Source: Aromatoleum tolulyticum
Lineage (GTDB): Bacteria > Pseudomonadota > Gammaproteobacteria > Burkholderiales > Rhodocyclaceae
DNA length: 64,000 nt
Direction of reading: 5' to 3'
Assembly: GCF_900156155.1 (NCBI RefSeq)
Contig: NZ_FTMD01000001.1
Coordinates: 248,001 to 312,000 of the forward strand
Below are positions 47,246 to 54,906 of the stretch, in pieces. The position numbers and the translations under genes were made by a program. The stretch's first letter is position 1. Every line of letters starts with the position of its first letter. Below the pieces are notes generated by a model. The model worked only from the letters and a program-made list of their open reading frames with translations. It ran no database searches and was not told where the DNA came from.

Positions 47246-48361
47246 ATGAAGCAAACCGTCGTCGCACTCGCGATCCTGGGTATCGGCCTGTCGGTCGCTC
47301 AGGCGCAGGAAATGGTCGTCAAGCTGGGCAGCGTCGCCCCCCTGACCGGCACCATCTCCCACCTCGGCAAGGACAACGAGAACGGCGCGCGCCTCGCCGT
47401 CGAGGACGCCAATGCCAAAGGTGTCACCATCGGCGGCAAGAAGGTGAAGTTCGAACTGATGGGCGAGGACGACCAGGCCGACCCGCGCACCGGCACCACG
47501 GTCGCCCAACGCCTCGTCGATGCCGGCGTGAAGGGCGTCGTCGGCCACCTGAACTCGGGCACCACGATCCCCGCGTCGCGCATCTACAACCAGGCCGGCG
47601 TGCCGATGATCTCGCCCTCGGCGACCAACCCGACGCTCACGCGCCAGGGCTACAAGGCGGTGTTCCGCACGATCGCCAACGACGTCCAGCAGGGCGGCGT
47701 GCTCGGCAAGTTCATCGTCGGTCCGCTCGCCGCGAAGACCGTCGCGATCATCGACGACCGCACGGCCTACGGCCAGGGTCTCGCCGACGAGACCGAGAAG
47801 GCGGTGAAGGCGGGCGGCGGCAAGATCGTCGCGCGCGAATTCACGACCGACAAGGCGACCGACTTCAACGCGATCCTCACCAAGATCCGCGGCGCCAAGC
47901 CCGACGTGATCTTCTTCGGCGGCATGGACGCCCAGGGCGGCCCGATGCTGCGCCAGTTGAAGCAGCTCGGCGTCGAAGCCAAGTTCGTCACCGGCGACGG
48001 CGGCTGCAGCCCGGAGATGATCAAGCTCGCCGGCGATTCGATCGGCGCCAACGCCTACTGCTCGATGGCGGGCCTGCCGCTCGAGAAGATGCCGGGCGGA
48101 GCCGAGTTCCTCAAGCGCTACAAGGCGCGCTTCAACGCCGACGTGCAGATCTATTCGCCCTATGCCTATGACGCGGCAACGGCGATGATCAAGGCGATGC
48201 AGACGGCCAATTCGGTCGAACCCGCCAAGTACCTGCCCGAACTGAAGAAGAGCAACTTCCCCGGCGTGACCGGCACGGTGGCCTTCGACGATCTGGGCGA
48301 CATCAAGGACGGCGCCATCACGATGTACCAGTTCAAGGCCGGCACCTGGTCGGCGATGTAA
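47246..48361 (+). CDS. Branched-chain amino-acid-type ABC substrate-binding protein, copy 2
   Basis: 371 residues. Signal peptide MKQTVVALAILGIGLSVAQA is followed by VVKLGSVAPLTGTISHLGKDNENGARLAVEDANAKG, GEDDQADPRTGTTVAQRLVDAG, GHLNSGTTIPASRIYNQAGVP and FFGGMDAQGGPMLRQLKQLG. It is a LivK/BraC-type binding protein and, being next to livHMGF, the likely main ligand-binder of that importer. The strong GGAGGAG ribosome site sets ATG 47246; the frame upstream lacks a signal peptide. A T-rich terminator follows, so permease expression is not simple read-through. Confidence 0.9.
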   Translation: MKQTVVALAILGIGLSVAQAQEMVVKLGSVAPLTGTISHLGKDNENGARLAVEDANAKGVTIGGKKVKFELMGEDDQADPRTGTTVAQRLVDAGVKGVVGHLNSGTTIPASRIYNQAGVPMISPSATNPTLTRQGYKAVFRTIANDVQQGGVLGKFIVGPLAAKTVAIIDDRTAYGQGLADETEKAVKAGGGKIVAREFTTDKATDFNAILTKIRGAKPDVIFFGGMDAQGGPMLRQLKQLGVEAKFVTGDGGCSPEMIKLAGDSIGANAYCSMAGLPLEKMPGGAEFLKRYKARFNADVQIYSPYAYDAATAMIKAMQTANSVEPAKYLPELKKSNFPGVTGTVAFDDLGDIKDGAITMYQFKAGTWSAM

Positions 48362-48404
48362 TTCCGACGGTCATTCCGGCCCGCCAGTCTGGATGACCTG
48401 AAGC

Positions 48405-48444
48405 GGGGGTTGCGATCACGCAGCACGATCGCACCCCCTTTTTT
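48405..48444 (+). terminator. Strong intrinsic terminator between LivK copy 2 and livH
   Basis: GGGGGTTGCGATC-N9-GATCGCACCCCC (one bulged T) followed by TTTTTT, 44 bp past the binding-protein stop. The remaining spacer to 48636 holds the livH promoter region; no other feature was seen there. Confidence 0.85.
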
Positions 48445-48635
48445 GTGACTCTCGCGACATGTAACCCGATGTATTTTCAGCTCTTCTGCGGTCCGGCCGG
48501 CACACCCGCGCCGAACCTCATGCGCGCGCGAACGGCGCGTGCGAAACCAGCGTCCGAACGGCGGACCGGCCTCACGACGGCCACCCCGCATCATTCATCC
48601 CAGTGCGGCCCGCACCCGACATTCCGAGGGTAAAC

Positions 48636-49568
48636 ATGGAAATCTTTCTTCAACAGATCGTGAACGGCCTCGTCGTCGGCAGCGTGTATGCGCTCGTCGC
48701 CCTGGGCTACACGATGGTTTACGGCATCCTGGGCCTGATCAACTTCGCCCACGGTGACCTCGTCATGGTCGGCGCGCTCACCGCCTTGCAGACCATGATG
48801 TTCCTGATGGGCGTCGCCCCCGGCATGTCGCCGATCGCGATGCTGACCCTGTCGCTGCTCGTCGCCGTCCCGGTGTGCATGCTGCTCGCCTTCACGATGG
48901 AGCGCCTCGCCTACCGGCCGCTGCGCAACGCGCCGCGGCTCGCACCGCTGATCACCGCGATCGGCGTGTCCTTCCTGTTGCAGACCCTGGCGATGATCAT
49001 CTGGGGCCGCAACTACCACACCTTCCCGCAGCTGATCTCGACGACCCCGATCCAGCCGATCGAGGGCGTGTTCATCACGCCTATCCAGATCACGATCATC
49101 ATCGTCTCCGCGCTCATGATGGCCGGCCTGGTCCTGCTCGTGACCAAGACCAAGCTCGGCCGCGCGATGCGCGCGACCGCCGAGAACCATCGTGTCGCGG
49201 CGCTGATGGGGGTCGACACCAACATGATCATCGCGCTGACCTTCGTCCTCGGCGCCGCGCTCGCCGCGGTCGCTGGCGTGATGTTCGCAAGCAACTACGG
49301 CATCGCGCACTACGGCATGGGTTTCATGCCCGGCCTGAAGGCCTTCACCGCGGCGGTGCTCGGGGGCATCGGCAACCTCGGAGGAGCGATGCTCGGCGGC
49401 ATCGTGCTCGGCCTCGTCGAATCCTTCGGCGCCGGCTACATCGAGCAGGCGACCTTCGGCTTCCTCAATTCGTCCTACCAGGACATCTTCGCCTTCATCA
49501 TCCTCGGCCTCGTACTCATCTTCAAGCCTACCGGCCTGCTGGGTGAACGCGTGTCCGACCGGGCATAA
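48636..49568 (+). CDS. livH: Branched-chain amino-acid ABC permease LivH
   Basis: 310 residues with eight membrane helices. Start MEIFLQQIVNGLVVGSVYAL, followed by GYTMVYGILGLINFAHGDLVM, a hallmark of LivH. The EAA-type permease loop is ENHRVAALMGVDTNMIIALTFVLGAALAAVAGV. The C-terminal part shows KAFTAAVLGGIGNLGGAMLGGI. It pairs with LivM to form the channel. ATG 48636 follows GAGGGTAAAC; a longer frame from 48603 has no conserved sequence. Confidence 0.94.
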   Translation: MEIFLQQIVNGLVVGSVYALVALGYTMVYGILGLINFAHGDLVMVGALTALQTMMFLMGVAPGMSPIAMLTLSLLVAVPVCMLLAFTMERLAYRPLRNAPRLAPLITAIGVSFLLQTLAMIIWGRNYHTFPQLISTTPIQPIEGVFITPIQITIIIVSALMMAGLVLLVTKTKLGRAMRATAENHRVAALMGVDTNMIIALTFVLGAALAAVAGVMFASNYGIAHYGMGFMPGLKAFTAAVLGGIGNLGGAMLGGIVLGLVESFGAGYIEQATFGFLNSSYQDIFAFIILGLVLIFKPTGLLGERVSDRA

Positions 49569-49586
49569 CGCGGGAGTGACAAGAAC

Positions 49587-50687
49587 ATGAACGAACTCGC
49601 ACTGGCCGTTCCCTGGCTGGGCAAACGCAACCCGCAGGCCGCGCGCTGGCTCGTGATCGCGATCGCGATCGGCGCGCCGCTCGTCGCGATGATGTTCGGC
49701 CGCACCTGGGTGCGCGTGCTCGACTTCGCGCTGCTCTACATCCTGCTGGCGCTGGGCCTGAACCTCGTCGTCGGCTTCGCCGGCCTGCTCGACCTCGGCT
49801 ACATCGCGTTCTACGCGGTGGGCGCCTACACCGCAGCCTTCCTCGCGTCGCCGCACTTCGACGTGCACCTGCCGATCTGGATCGTACTGCCGCTCGCGGC
49901 GTGCTTCGCCGCGACCGCGGGCATCATGCTCGGCTTCCCGGTCTTGCGATTGCGGGGGGATTACCTCGCGATCGTGACGCTGGGCTTCGGCGAGATCGTG
50001 CGCATCTTCATGAACAACCTGAACTACCCGATCAACATCACCAACGGGCCGCAGGGGATCAACGCACTCGACCCGATCGCGCTGTTCGGCTGGGATCTGT
50101 CGCGCAACATCCAGATCACCGAAGAGCTCGCGGTCAACTCGCTGTTCCTCTACTACTACTTCTTCCTCGCGTGCGTGGTCGGCTCGATCATCTTCATCTC
50201 GCGCCTGCAGATCTCGCGCGTCGGCCGCGCCTGGGCCGCGATGCGCGACGACGAGCTCGCCGCCAAGGCGATCGGCATCAACACGCGCAACATGAAGCTG
50301 CTGGCGTTCTCGCTCGGCGCGACCTTCGGCGGCGTGTCCGGCGTGCTGTTCGGCACCTTCCAGGGCTTCGTGTCGCCCGAGTCGTTCTCGCTGATGGAGT
50401 CGATCGCGGTGCTGACGATGGTCGTGTTCGGCGGCATGGGCAACGTTGCCGGCGCGATCGTCGGCGCGATCATCCTGTCCGCCCTGCCCGAAATCCTCCG
50501 CCACCTCGCGGTGCCGGTGCAGCAGGCCCTGTTCGGCCACGTGCTGCTCGACCCCGAAGTGCTGCGCATGCTGCTGCTGTCGCTCGCGATGATCCTGATG
50601 ATGCTGCTCCGCCCGTCCGGCCTGATCCCAGCCAACGCCAAGTACTCCCACATCCGCTACCTGAAGGCCAAGGGGGTGACCGAATGA
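49587..50687 (+). CDS. livM: Branched-chain amino-acid ABC permease LivM
   Basis: 366 residues. About ten hydrophobic helices with VLDFALLYILLALGLNLVVGFAGLLDLGYIAFYAVGAYT, the LivM signature. The EAA loop region is RAWAAMRDDELAAKAIGINTRNMKLLAFSLGATFGGVSG. It ends with the basic tail KYSHIRYLKAKGVTE. The gene starts 18 bp after livH and overlaps livG by 4 bp, so the four genes form one operon. Confidence 0.93.
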   Translation: MNELALAVPWLGKRNPQAARWLVIAIAIGAPLVAMMFGRTWVRVLDFALLYILLALGLNLVVGFAGLLDLGYIAFYAVGAYTAAFLASPHFDVHLPIWIVLPLAACFAATAGIMLGFPVLRLRGDYLAIVTLGFGEIVRIFMNNLNYPINITNGPQGINALDPIALFGWDLSRNIQITEELAVNSLFLYYYFFLACVVGSIIFISRLQISRVGRAWAAMRDDELAAKAIGINTRNMKLLAFSLGATFGGVSGVLFGTFQGFVSPESFSLMESIAVLTMVVFGGMGNVAGAIVGAIILSALPEILRHLAVPVQQALFGHVLLDPEVLRMLLLSLAMILMMLLRPSGLIPANAKYSHIRYLKAKGVTE

Positions 50688-51460
50688 TCACCCTGCTCGA
50701 AGCCCGCAACATCGGCAAGCGCTTCGGCGGCCTGCAGGCGCTCTCCGACGTCTCGCTGACGATCCGCAAGGGCGAGGTGTACGGCCTGATCGGCCCCAAC
50801 GGCGCCGGCAAGACGACCTTCTTCAACGTGCTGACGGGCGCCTACACGCCCGACGGCGGCGAGTTCGTATTCAACGGCGCGGTACTGCCTTCGGGCAAAC
50901 CGCATCTGGTGGTCGCGCAGGGTATCGCGCGGACCTTCCAGAACATCCGCCTGTTCCGCGAGCTCTCCGCGCTCGAGAACGTGATGGCGGGCCATCACAT
51001 CCGCACCAATGCCAGCGTGTGGGGCATCCTCACGCAGAACAGGCATACCGTCGAGGAAGAGCGACTGACCACCGAGCGCGCCTACGAACTGCTCAAGTAC
51101 GTCGGTATCGAGCGCTTCGCCACCGCGACGGCAAAGAACCTCTCCTACGGTGACCAGCGCCGTCTCGAGATCGCCCGCGCGCTGGCGACGGAACCGCAGC
51201 TCCTCGCCCTCGACGAACCGGCCGCGGGCATGAACGCCACCGAGACGGTGCAGCTGAAGAACCTGATCGAGCAGATCCGCGGCGACGGCATCACCGTGCT
51301 GCTGATCGAGCACGACGTGAAGCTCGTGATGGGCCTGTGCGACCGCGTCGCCGTGCTCGATTTCGGTCGCAAGATCGCCGAGGACGTCCCGGCCGAGGTG
51401 CAGAAGAACGAGGCCGTGATCGGCGCCTACCTTGGCGGAGGCCACAAGCATGCACACTAA
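50684..51460 (+). CDS. livG: Branched-chain amino-acid ABC ATPase LivG
   Basis: 258 residues. Walker A GLIGPNGAGKTTFFNVL, the LivG-specific GIARTFQNIRLFRELSALENVM, signature AKNLSYGDQRRLEIARAL, Walker B LLALDEPAAGMN and the H-switch VLLIEHDVKLVMGLCDRV. It powers the permease together with LivF on the cytoplasmic face. Translation is coupled to livM through ATGA. Confidence 0.94.
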   Translation: MITLLEARNIGKRFGGLQALSDVSLTIRKGEVYGLIGPNGAGKTTFFNVLTGAYTPDGGEFVFNGAVLPSGKPHLVVAQGIARTFQNIRLFRELSALENVMAGHHIRTNASVWGILTQNRHTVEEERLTTERAYELLKYVGIERFATATAKNLSYGDQRRLEIARALATEPQLLALDEPAAGMNATETVQLKNLIEQIRGDGITVLLIEHDVKLVMGLCDRVAVLDFGRKIAEDVPAEVQKNEAVIGAYLGGGHKHAH

Positions 51461-52184
51461 TCCCACCTCTCCCCTGCTCCAGCTCTCCGGCATGCAGGTC
51501 GCCTACGGCGGCATCAAGGCCGTGAAGGGCATCGACCTCGAACTGTACCGCGGCGAGCTCGTGAGCCTGATCGGTGCCAACGGCGCCGGCAAGACGACGA
51601 CGCTGAACGCCATCGCCGGCAGCCTCAAGATCGCCGGCGGCGAGATCCTCTACGAGGGCGACAAGGTGCACGTGCTGCCCGCGCACAAGCGCCTGCGCCG
51701 CGGCATCGCGCTGGTGCCGGAAGGGCGCGGCATCTTCACGCGCCTGACGGTCGAGGAGAACCTGCGCATGGGCGCCTACACGCGCAACGACAAGGCCGTC
51801 ATCGAACAGGACCTGGAACGCGTGTACACGATGCTGCCGCGCGTGAAGGAACGCCTCGCCCAGGTGGCCGGCACGCTGTCGGGCGGCGAGCAGCAGATGG
51901 TCGCGATCGGCCGCGCGCTGCTGTCGCGCCCGAAACTGCTGCTGCTCGACGAACCGTCGATGGGCCTCGCGCCGCTGGTGGTGGAGAAGATCTTCGAGGT
52001 CGTGCAGTCGGTCGCCAAGGAAGGGGTGACGATCCTGCTCGTCGAGCAGAACGCAAACCTCGCGCTGGAGTTCTCGCAGCGCGCCTACGTGATGGAATCG
52101 GGCAGGATCACGCTGACCGGCACCGGCACGGAACTGCTGACCAACCCCAAGGTGCGCGCCGCCTATCTCGGCGAAGCGGCCTGA
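51450..52184 (+). CDS. livF: Branched-chain amino-acid ABC ATPase LivF
   Basis: 244 residues. Walker A SLIGANGAGKTTTLNAIAG, LivF-typical ALVPEGRGIFTRLTVEENLRMGAY, signature AGTLSGGEQQMVAIGRALLS, Walker B LLLLDEPSMGLAPLVVEKI and VTILLVEQNANLALEFSQRAYVMESG. ATG 51450 overlaps livG by 11 bp. It completes the liv cluster; a terminator follows at 52210. Confidence 0.94.
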   Translation: MHTNPTSPLLQLSGMQVAYGGIKAVKGIDLELYRGELVSLIGANGAGKTTTLNAIAGSLKIAGGEILYEGDKVHVLPAHKRLRRGIALVPEGRGIFTRLTVEENLRMGAYTRNDKAVIEQDLERVYTMLPRVKERLAQVAGTLSGGEQQMVAIGRALLSRPKLLLLDEPSMGLAPLVVEKIFEVVQSVAKEGVTILLVEQNANLALEFSQRAYVMESGRITLTGTGTELLTNPKVRAAYLGEAA

Positions 52185-52209
52185 TCGACCACGTCGCGAT
52201 GCGACACAA

Positions 52210-52247
52210 CGGGCGGCCGGCGCAATACCGGGCGCCCGTTTTCTTTT
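52210..52247 (+). terminator. Intrinsic terminator of the liv operon
   Basis: CGGGCGGCCGG-CGCAATA-CCGGGCGCCCG (one mismatch) followed by TTTTCTTTT, 25 bp past the livF stop. The next gene (GFA) starts only 17 bp later, so it is either read by leakage or from a promoter inside livF. Confidence 0.82.
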
Positions 52248-52263
52248 CCGGAGGACTCGCGCC

Positions 52264-52719
52264 ATGACGCATGGCACCCTGCACGGCGGCTGCCATTGCG
52301 GCAATCTCCGCGTCGACGTCGAGCTGCCGCGCCCGGCGGCGAGTTACTCCCCACGCGCCTGTGACTGCGACTACTGCCGCAAGCACGGCGCGGCTTACGT
52401 TTCGGACCCTGCCGGGCGCCTGCACATCGAGGTTCGCGACCTGGCTGCTCTCGGGCGCTACCGGCAGGGGAACGGATTGGCGGAATTCCTGTTCTGCAAG
52501 GCCTGCGGCGTGCTCGTCGCGGTGGCGTACGCGGAATCCGGGCATACCTGGGCGACGATCAACCACCTCGCCCTCGAGGCCACGCGGGATTTCGGCGCAG
52601 CGACGCCGGTTTCGCCGCGCACGCTGAGCGCTGAGGACAAAGTGGTACGGTGGAAGGCGGTGTGGTTTCCGCAAGTGACCTTCAAGGTATTGGGCATGCT
52701 GACGAAAGAGGTCCCGTAA
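52264..52719 (+). CDS. GFA-family (glutathione-dependent formaldehyde-activating-like) zinc protein
   Basis: 151 residues. The zinc-binding cysteines of the GFA/CENP-V fold are present: LHGGCHCGNLR, ACDCDYCRKHG and FLFCKACGVLV. Others in the family have S-hydroxymethylglutathione synthase activity, but many members are of unknown function. No formaldehyde-oxidation genes adjoin. ATG 52264 follows GGAGGACTCGCGCC. It is the last gene of typical base composition before the less GC-rich block. Confidence 0.85.
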   Translation: MTHGTLHGGCHCGNLRVDVELPRPAASYSPRACDCDYCRKHGAAYVSDPAGRLHIEVRDLAALGRYRQGNGLAEFLFCKACGVLVAVAYAESGHTWATINHLALEATRDFGAATPVSPRTLSAEDKVVRWKAVWFPQVTFKVLGMLTKEVP

Positions 52720-52826
52720 TCACTCTCGCCCTGCCGAGGCGCCCGAGACATTTCGGAGGCAGATACTCAGCCACACACCTGTGATCATTCGGCGGCCACG
52801 ACTGACCAACGGAACTCGCAGCCAGC

Positions 52827-53465
52827 TCATGCCTGGCGCCTCGGCACCGAAGGGAACAGCAGCACGCACCCCAAGCCCAATCCGAGTCCGGTAATGAGGT
52901 CGAAAAGGTAGTGTTGCCAAGTGGTCTGGGTCGACACGGCAATAAGCAGGAACCACGCATGCAGGAGCCAGCGGGGAATGGCTACGATCGAATTCTTGCA
53001 CAGCAGATCCCACAGAATGAGCAGCGTTGCCGCATGGAGTGACGGCGCGAGGTTGCCTGCCATGTCGAAGGCCTGGAGTTCCTTCCAGAGCACCCCGAGG
53101 AATCCGCCGACAGGAGGGAAGACTCTTTCGTTGTGCAATGGAAAGAGCCAAAAGCAGGCGAAGCAGGTGAATTGCGCGGCAAGCAGACGTTTGCAGAACT
53201 GCGCCAACTCGATACGGTTCGCACAGAGAAAGAACGACAAGGGGTAGATCACGTTGATGCTCAGGTAGGGAAGCAAGGTCCAGGGCAAAAACGGAACGTT
53301 GCGGTCGAACCATGTCTCGGCCCGCCAGGGAAGCGCATTTCCCTGTGCCATTGCGTTGGTCCACCGGTAGCCGACCAGAAAAATCGACCCGAGAACGGCC
53401 AGCGCGACCAACGCAGCCCTCCACGGCACGTCCTGCTGCGCCAGTCCGATGTCATTACGTTCCAT
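52827..53465 (-). CDS. PAP2-superfamily membrane phosphatase
   Basis: 212 residues with six membrane helices. The PAP2 catalytic segments are degenerate but recognisable: NLAPSLHAATLLILWDLL (C2, PSLH) and STQTTWQHYLFDLITGLGLG (C3, H...D). The first motif (KXXXXXXRP) is not evident. It may dephosphorylate lipid phosphates or act as a transferase of phospho-head groups, so its catalysis is unproven. Base composition is clearly less GC-rich than its neighbours, pointing to acquisition. It is divergent from the TOMM-like genes across a 55-bp spacer, so shared regulation is possible. Confidence 0.72.
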   Translation of the reverse strand: MERNDIGLAQQDVPWRAALVALAVLGSIFLVGYRWTNAMAQGNALPWRAETWFDRNVPFLPWTLLPYLSINVIYPLSFFLCANRIELAQFCKRLLAAQFTCFACFWLFPLHNERVFPPVGGFLGVLWKELQAFDMAGNLAPSLHAATLLILWDLLCKNSIVAIPRWLLHAWFLLIAVSTQTTWQHYLFDLITGLGLGLGCVLLFPSVPRRQA

Positions 53466-53470
53466 TTGTC

Positions 53471-53497
53471 GATATACTCGCGCCCGTCGAATGCCAA
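53471..53497 (-). promoter_or_regulatory. Candidate -35/-10 of the PAP2 gene
   Basis: On the minus strand TTGGCA (53497-53492) and TATATC (53476-53471) are 15 bp apart in the divergent spacer ahead of the PAP2 start at 53465. The spacing is slightly short, and no ribosome site was identified. On the other strand TATACT (53473-53478) could serve as -10 for the TOMM-like operon. Confidence 0.35.
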
Positions 53498-53520
53498 ATG
53501 CGTTTGACCTGGAATGATAT

Positions 53521-54351
53521 ATGGATCGCATGATTGCCAACCCCAACTGGACCCTGTTTCTCGAAAAGAATTTGTTGGTCCTTTCGGCGGGTGGAGACGA
53601 AACTTACCTGATCGACGACGTCGTCGACCCTGCGCTTGTCCGGCGCATTCACCAGGCGTATCTGTCGGATAACTTGGCGGAGATCGCTGCGGATCCGGCA
53701 TGCGCCGGGGTTGTCCGCCAGCTCCTTCAGCTCAAGGCCATCCTTCCTGCCCGCGCCCAGCTCGCGCCGCAACGAGTCGGCATCGCCTGGTTGGGCCATC
53801 CACTCCCGGCACTGACGGCGAAGCTGGCGAGCGGCAGCGCGACCGAAGAAACACCCCCCTGGCTCCTCACCGAAACCCCATCCGACGCCACGGATATCCT
53901 CCTGCTGGTGCGCACCGATGCGGGATGGCAGGAAACCCTTTCGGCATATCGCAACCTGGCGCCGCAAGTGCCGCACCTGTTTGTCGATCTGGCCTATCAC
54001 CACACGCTGAGCATCGGCCCGTTTGTCGTACCCGGCGAAACCGCATGTCTCGGCTGCTTCGCCAATCGCATCGCCCATCGCTGGGGAGATCCGCCCTTGC
54101 CGCGACGCCCGGCGGTCAACGAGGAAATCGACGTTGCCGTTGCCGTCCTGCGCCGTGCAATGCTCGCCGAGGATGCCTCACCCCGCGCGCCACTGGCTTT
54201 CGTCGAACGCGTGACCAGTCTCGATCTGGGCACCCTGCGTAGCCAGAGCAGCCGCCTGTTTCAGCTTCCGGACTGCCCGACATGTGGTTCGGAAAACACC
54301 GACGCACGACCATTGCCCCTGCCCTGGCTCGGGGCCGACGCAGCGCACTGA
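53521..54351 (+). CDS. TOMM leader-peptide-binding protein (RRE plus E1-like cyclodehydratase partner)
   Basis: 276 residues. Residues 1-80 read as a PqqD-like winged-helix RiPP recognition element (VLSAGGDETYLIDDVVDPALVRRI, then the helix DPACAGVVRQLLQLKAILPA). The C-terminal part resembles the ocin-ThiF/E1-like cyclodehydratase partners that bind precursor leaders and hand them to YcaO: SIGPFVVPGETACLGCF. Two CxxC pairs, Cys176/Cys179 and Cys252/Cys255, form the tetrathiolate zinc site of this family. The ATP-binding residues of ThiF are not evident, so it is a docking rather than an adenylating partner. First gene of the cluster; the next begins 18 bp later. No family search was possible. 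Confidence 0.75.
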   Translation: MDRMIANPNWTLFLEKNLLVLSAGGDETYLIDDVVDPALVRRIHQAYLSDNLAEIAADPACAGVVRQLLQLKAILPARAQLAPQRVGIAWLGHPLPALTAKLASGSATEETPPWLLTETPSDATDILLLVRTDAGWQETLSAYRNLAPQVPHLFVDLAYHHTLSIGPFVVPGETACLGCFANRIAHRWGDPPLPRRPAVNEEIDVAVAVLRRAMLAEDASPRAPLAFVERVTSLDLGTLRSQSSRLFQLPDCPTCGSENTDARPLPLPWLGADAAH

Positions 54352-54369
54352 TCCGAACCGAGGCAAACG

Positions 54370-54831
54370 ATGTACCGTCTTCCCAACCAATTCAAATCCA
54401 CGGCCAGCCAAGTGCACAGTGCGGCAGGCGGCGGCTCGACGACGACGACCTGCTCCTGCTGTGTCGTCACCGCTGCCGGGGCGAGCATCCTTACCGCCAT
54501 CCACTTTTCCGGACTCAGGAAGACCGCGGCCGCGACGGCCCCCATTTCCGGCGGCATGGCGCCGCCCGACTCCGGCGCCGCCCCTGCCGGCGACGCCGGA
54601 CGAATGCTTTCCGGACTGTTCTCGATCCTTATCGCCACAGTCGTCGGCGCGATGTTTGCGTCAGTCGGCGGTTTCGCGCTCGGGGCGATCATGGCCATGG
54701 GCACCTTTGTCGGAATATTCGCCCTCGCCTACGAATCGGCAGGCCTTCCCTCCGGGAAGGGCATTGTCAGCGCCATTGCGGCCGTGCTCACGATTGCCAT
54801 TTGCGCGGCGATCGAGATCTCCCTTTGGTAG
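54370..54831 (+). CDS. Membrane protein with STTTTCSCC stretch, candidate TOMM substrate
   Basis: 153 residues, no recognised family. Residues 1-22 (MYRLPNQFKSTASQVHSAAGGG) resemble a leader ending in a Gly-rich hinge. Residues 23-31 are STTTTCSCC, nine consecutive Ser/Thr/Cys, the residues cyclised to azolines by YcaO enzymes. From about residue 80 three hydrophobic helices follow (LFSILIATVVGAMFASVGGFALG, IMAMGTFVGIFALAYESAG, IVSAIAAVLTIAICAAIEI). It sits between the leader-binding protein and YcaO, 18 bp from the former, with GAGGCAAACG before ATG. If it is the precursor, the modified segment would be attached to a membrane domain, unlike small free TOMM peptides. It may instead be an export or immunity protein. 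Confidence 0.6.
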   Translation: MYRLPNQFKSTASQVHSAAGGGSTTTTCSCCVVTAAGASILTAIHFSGLRKTAAATAPISGGMAPPDSGAAPAGDAGRMLSGLFSILIATVVGAMFASVGGFALGAIMAMGTFVGIFALAYESAGLPSGKGIVSAIAAVLTIAICAAIEISLW

Positions 54832-54906
54832 GGGGTTGAGATTCCGGCCGAAGCAAGGTTCCGCGCGGCCGAACAAGGGGCTACGCGGACTTCACTTTTT
54901 CAGCAC

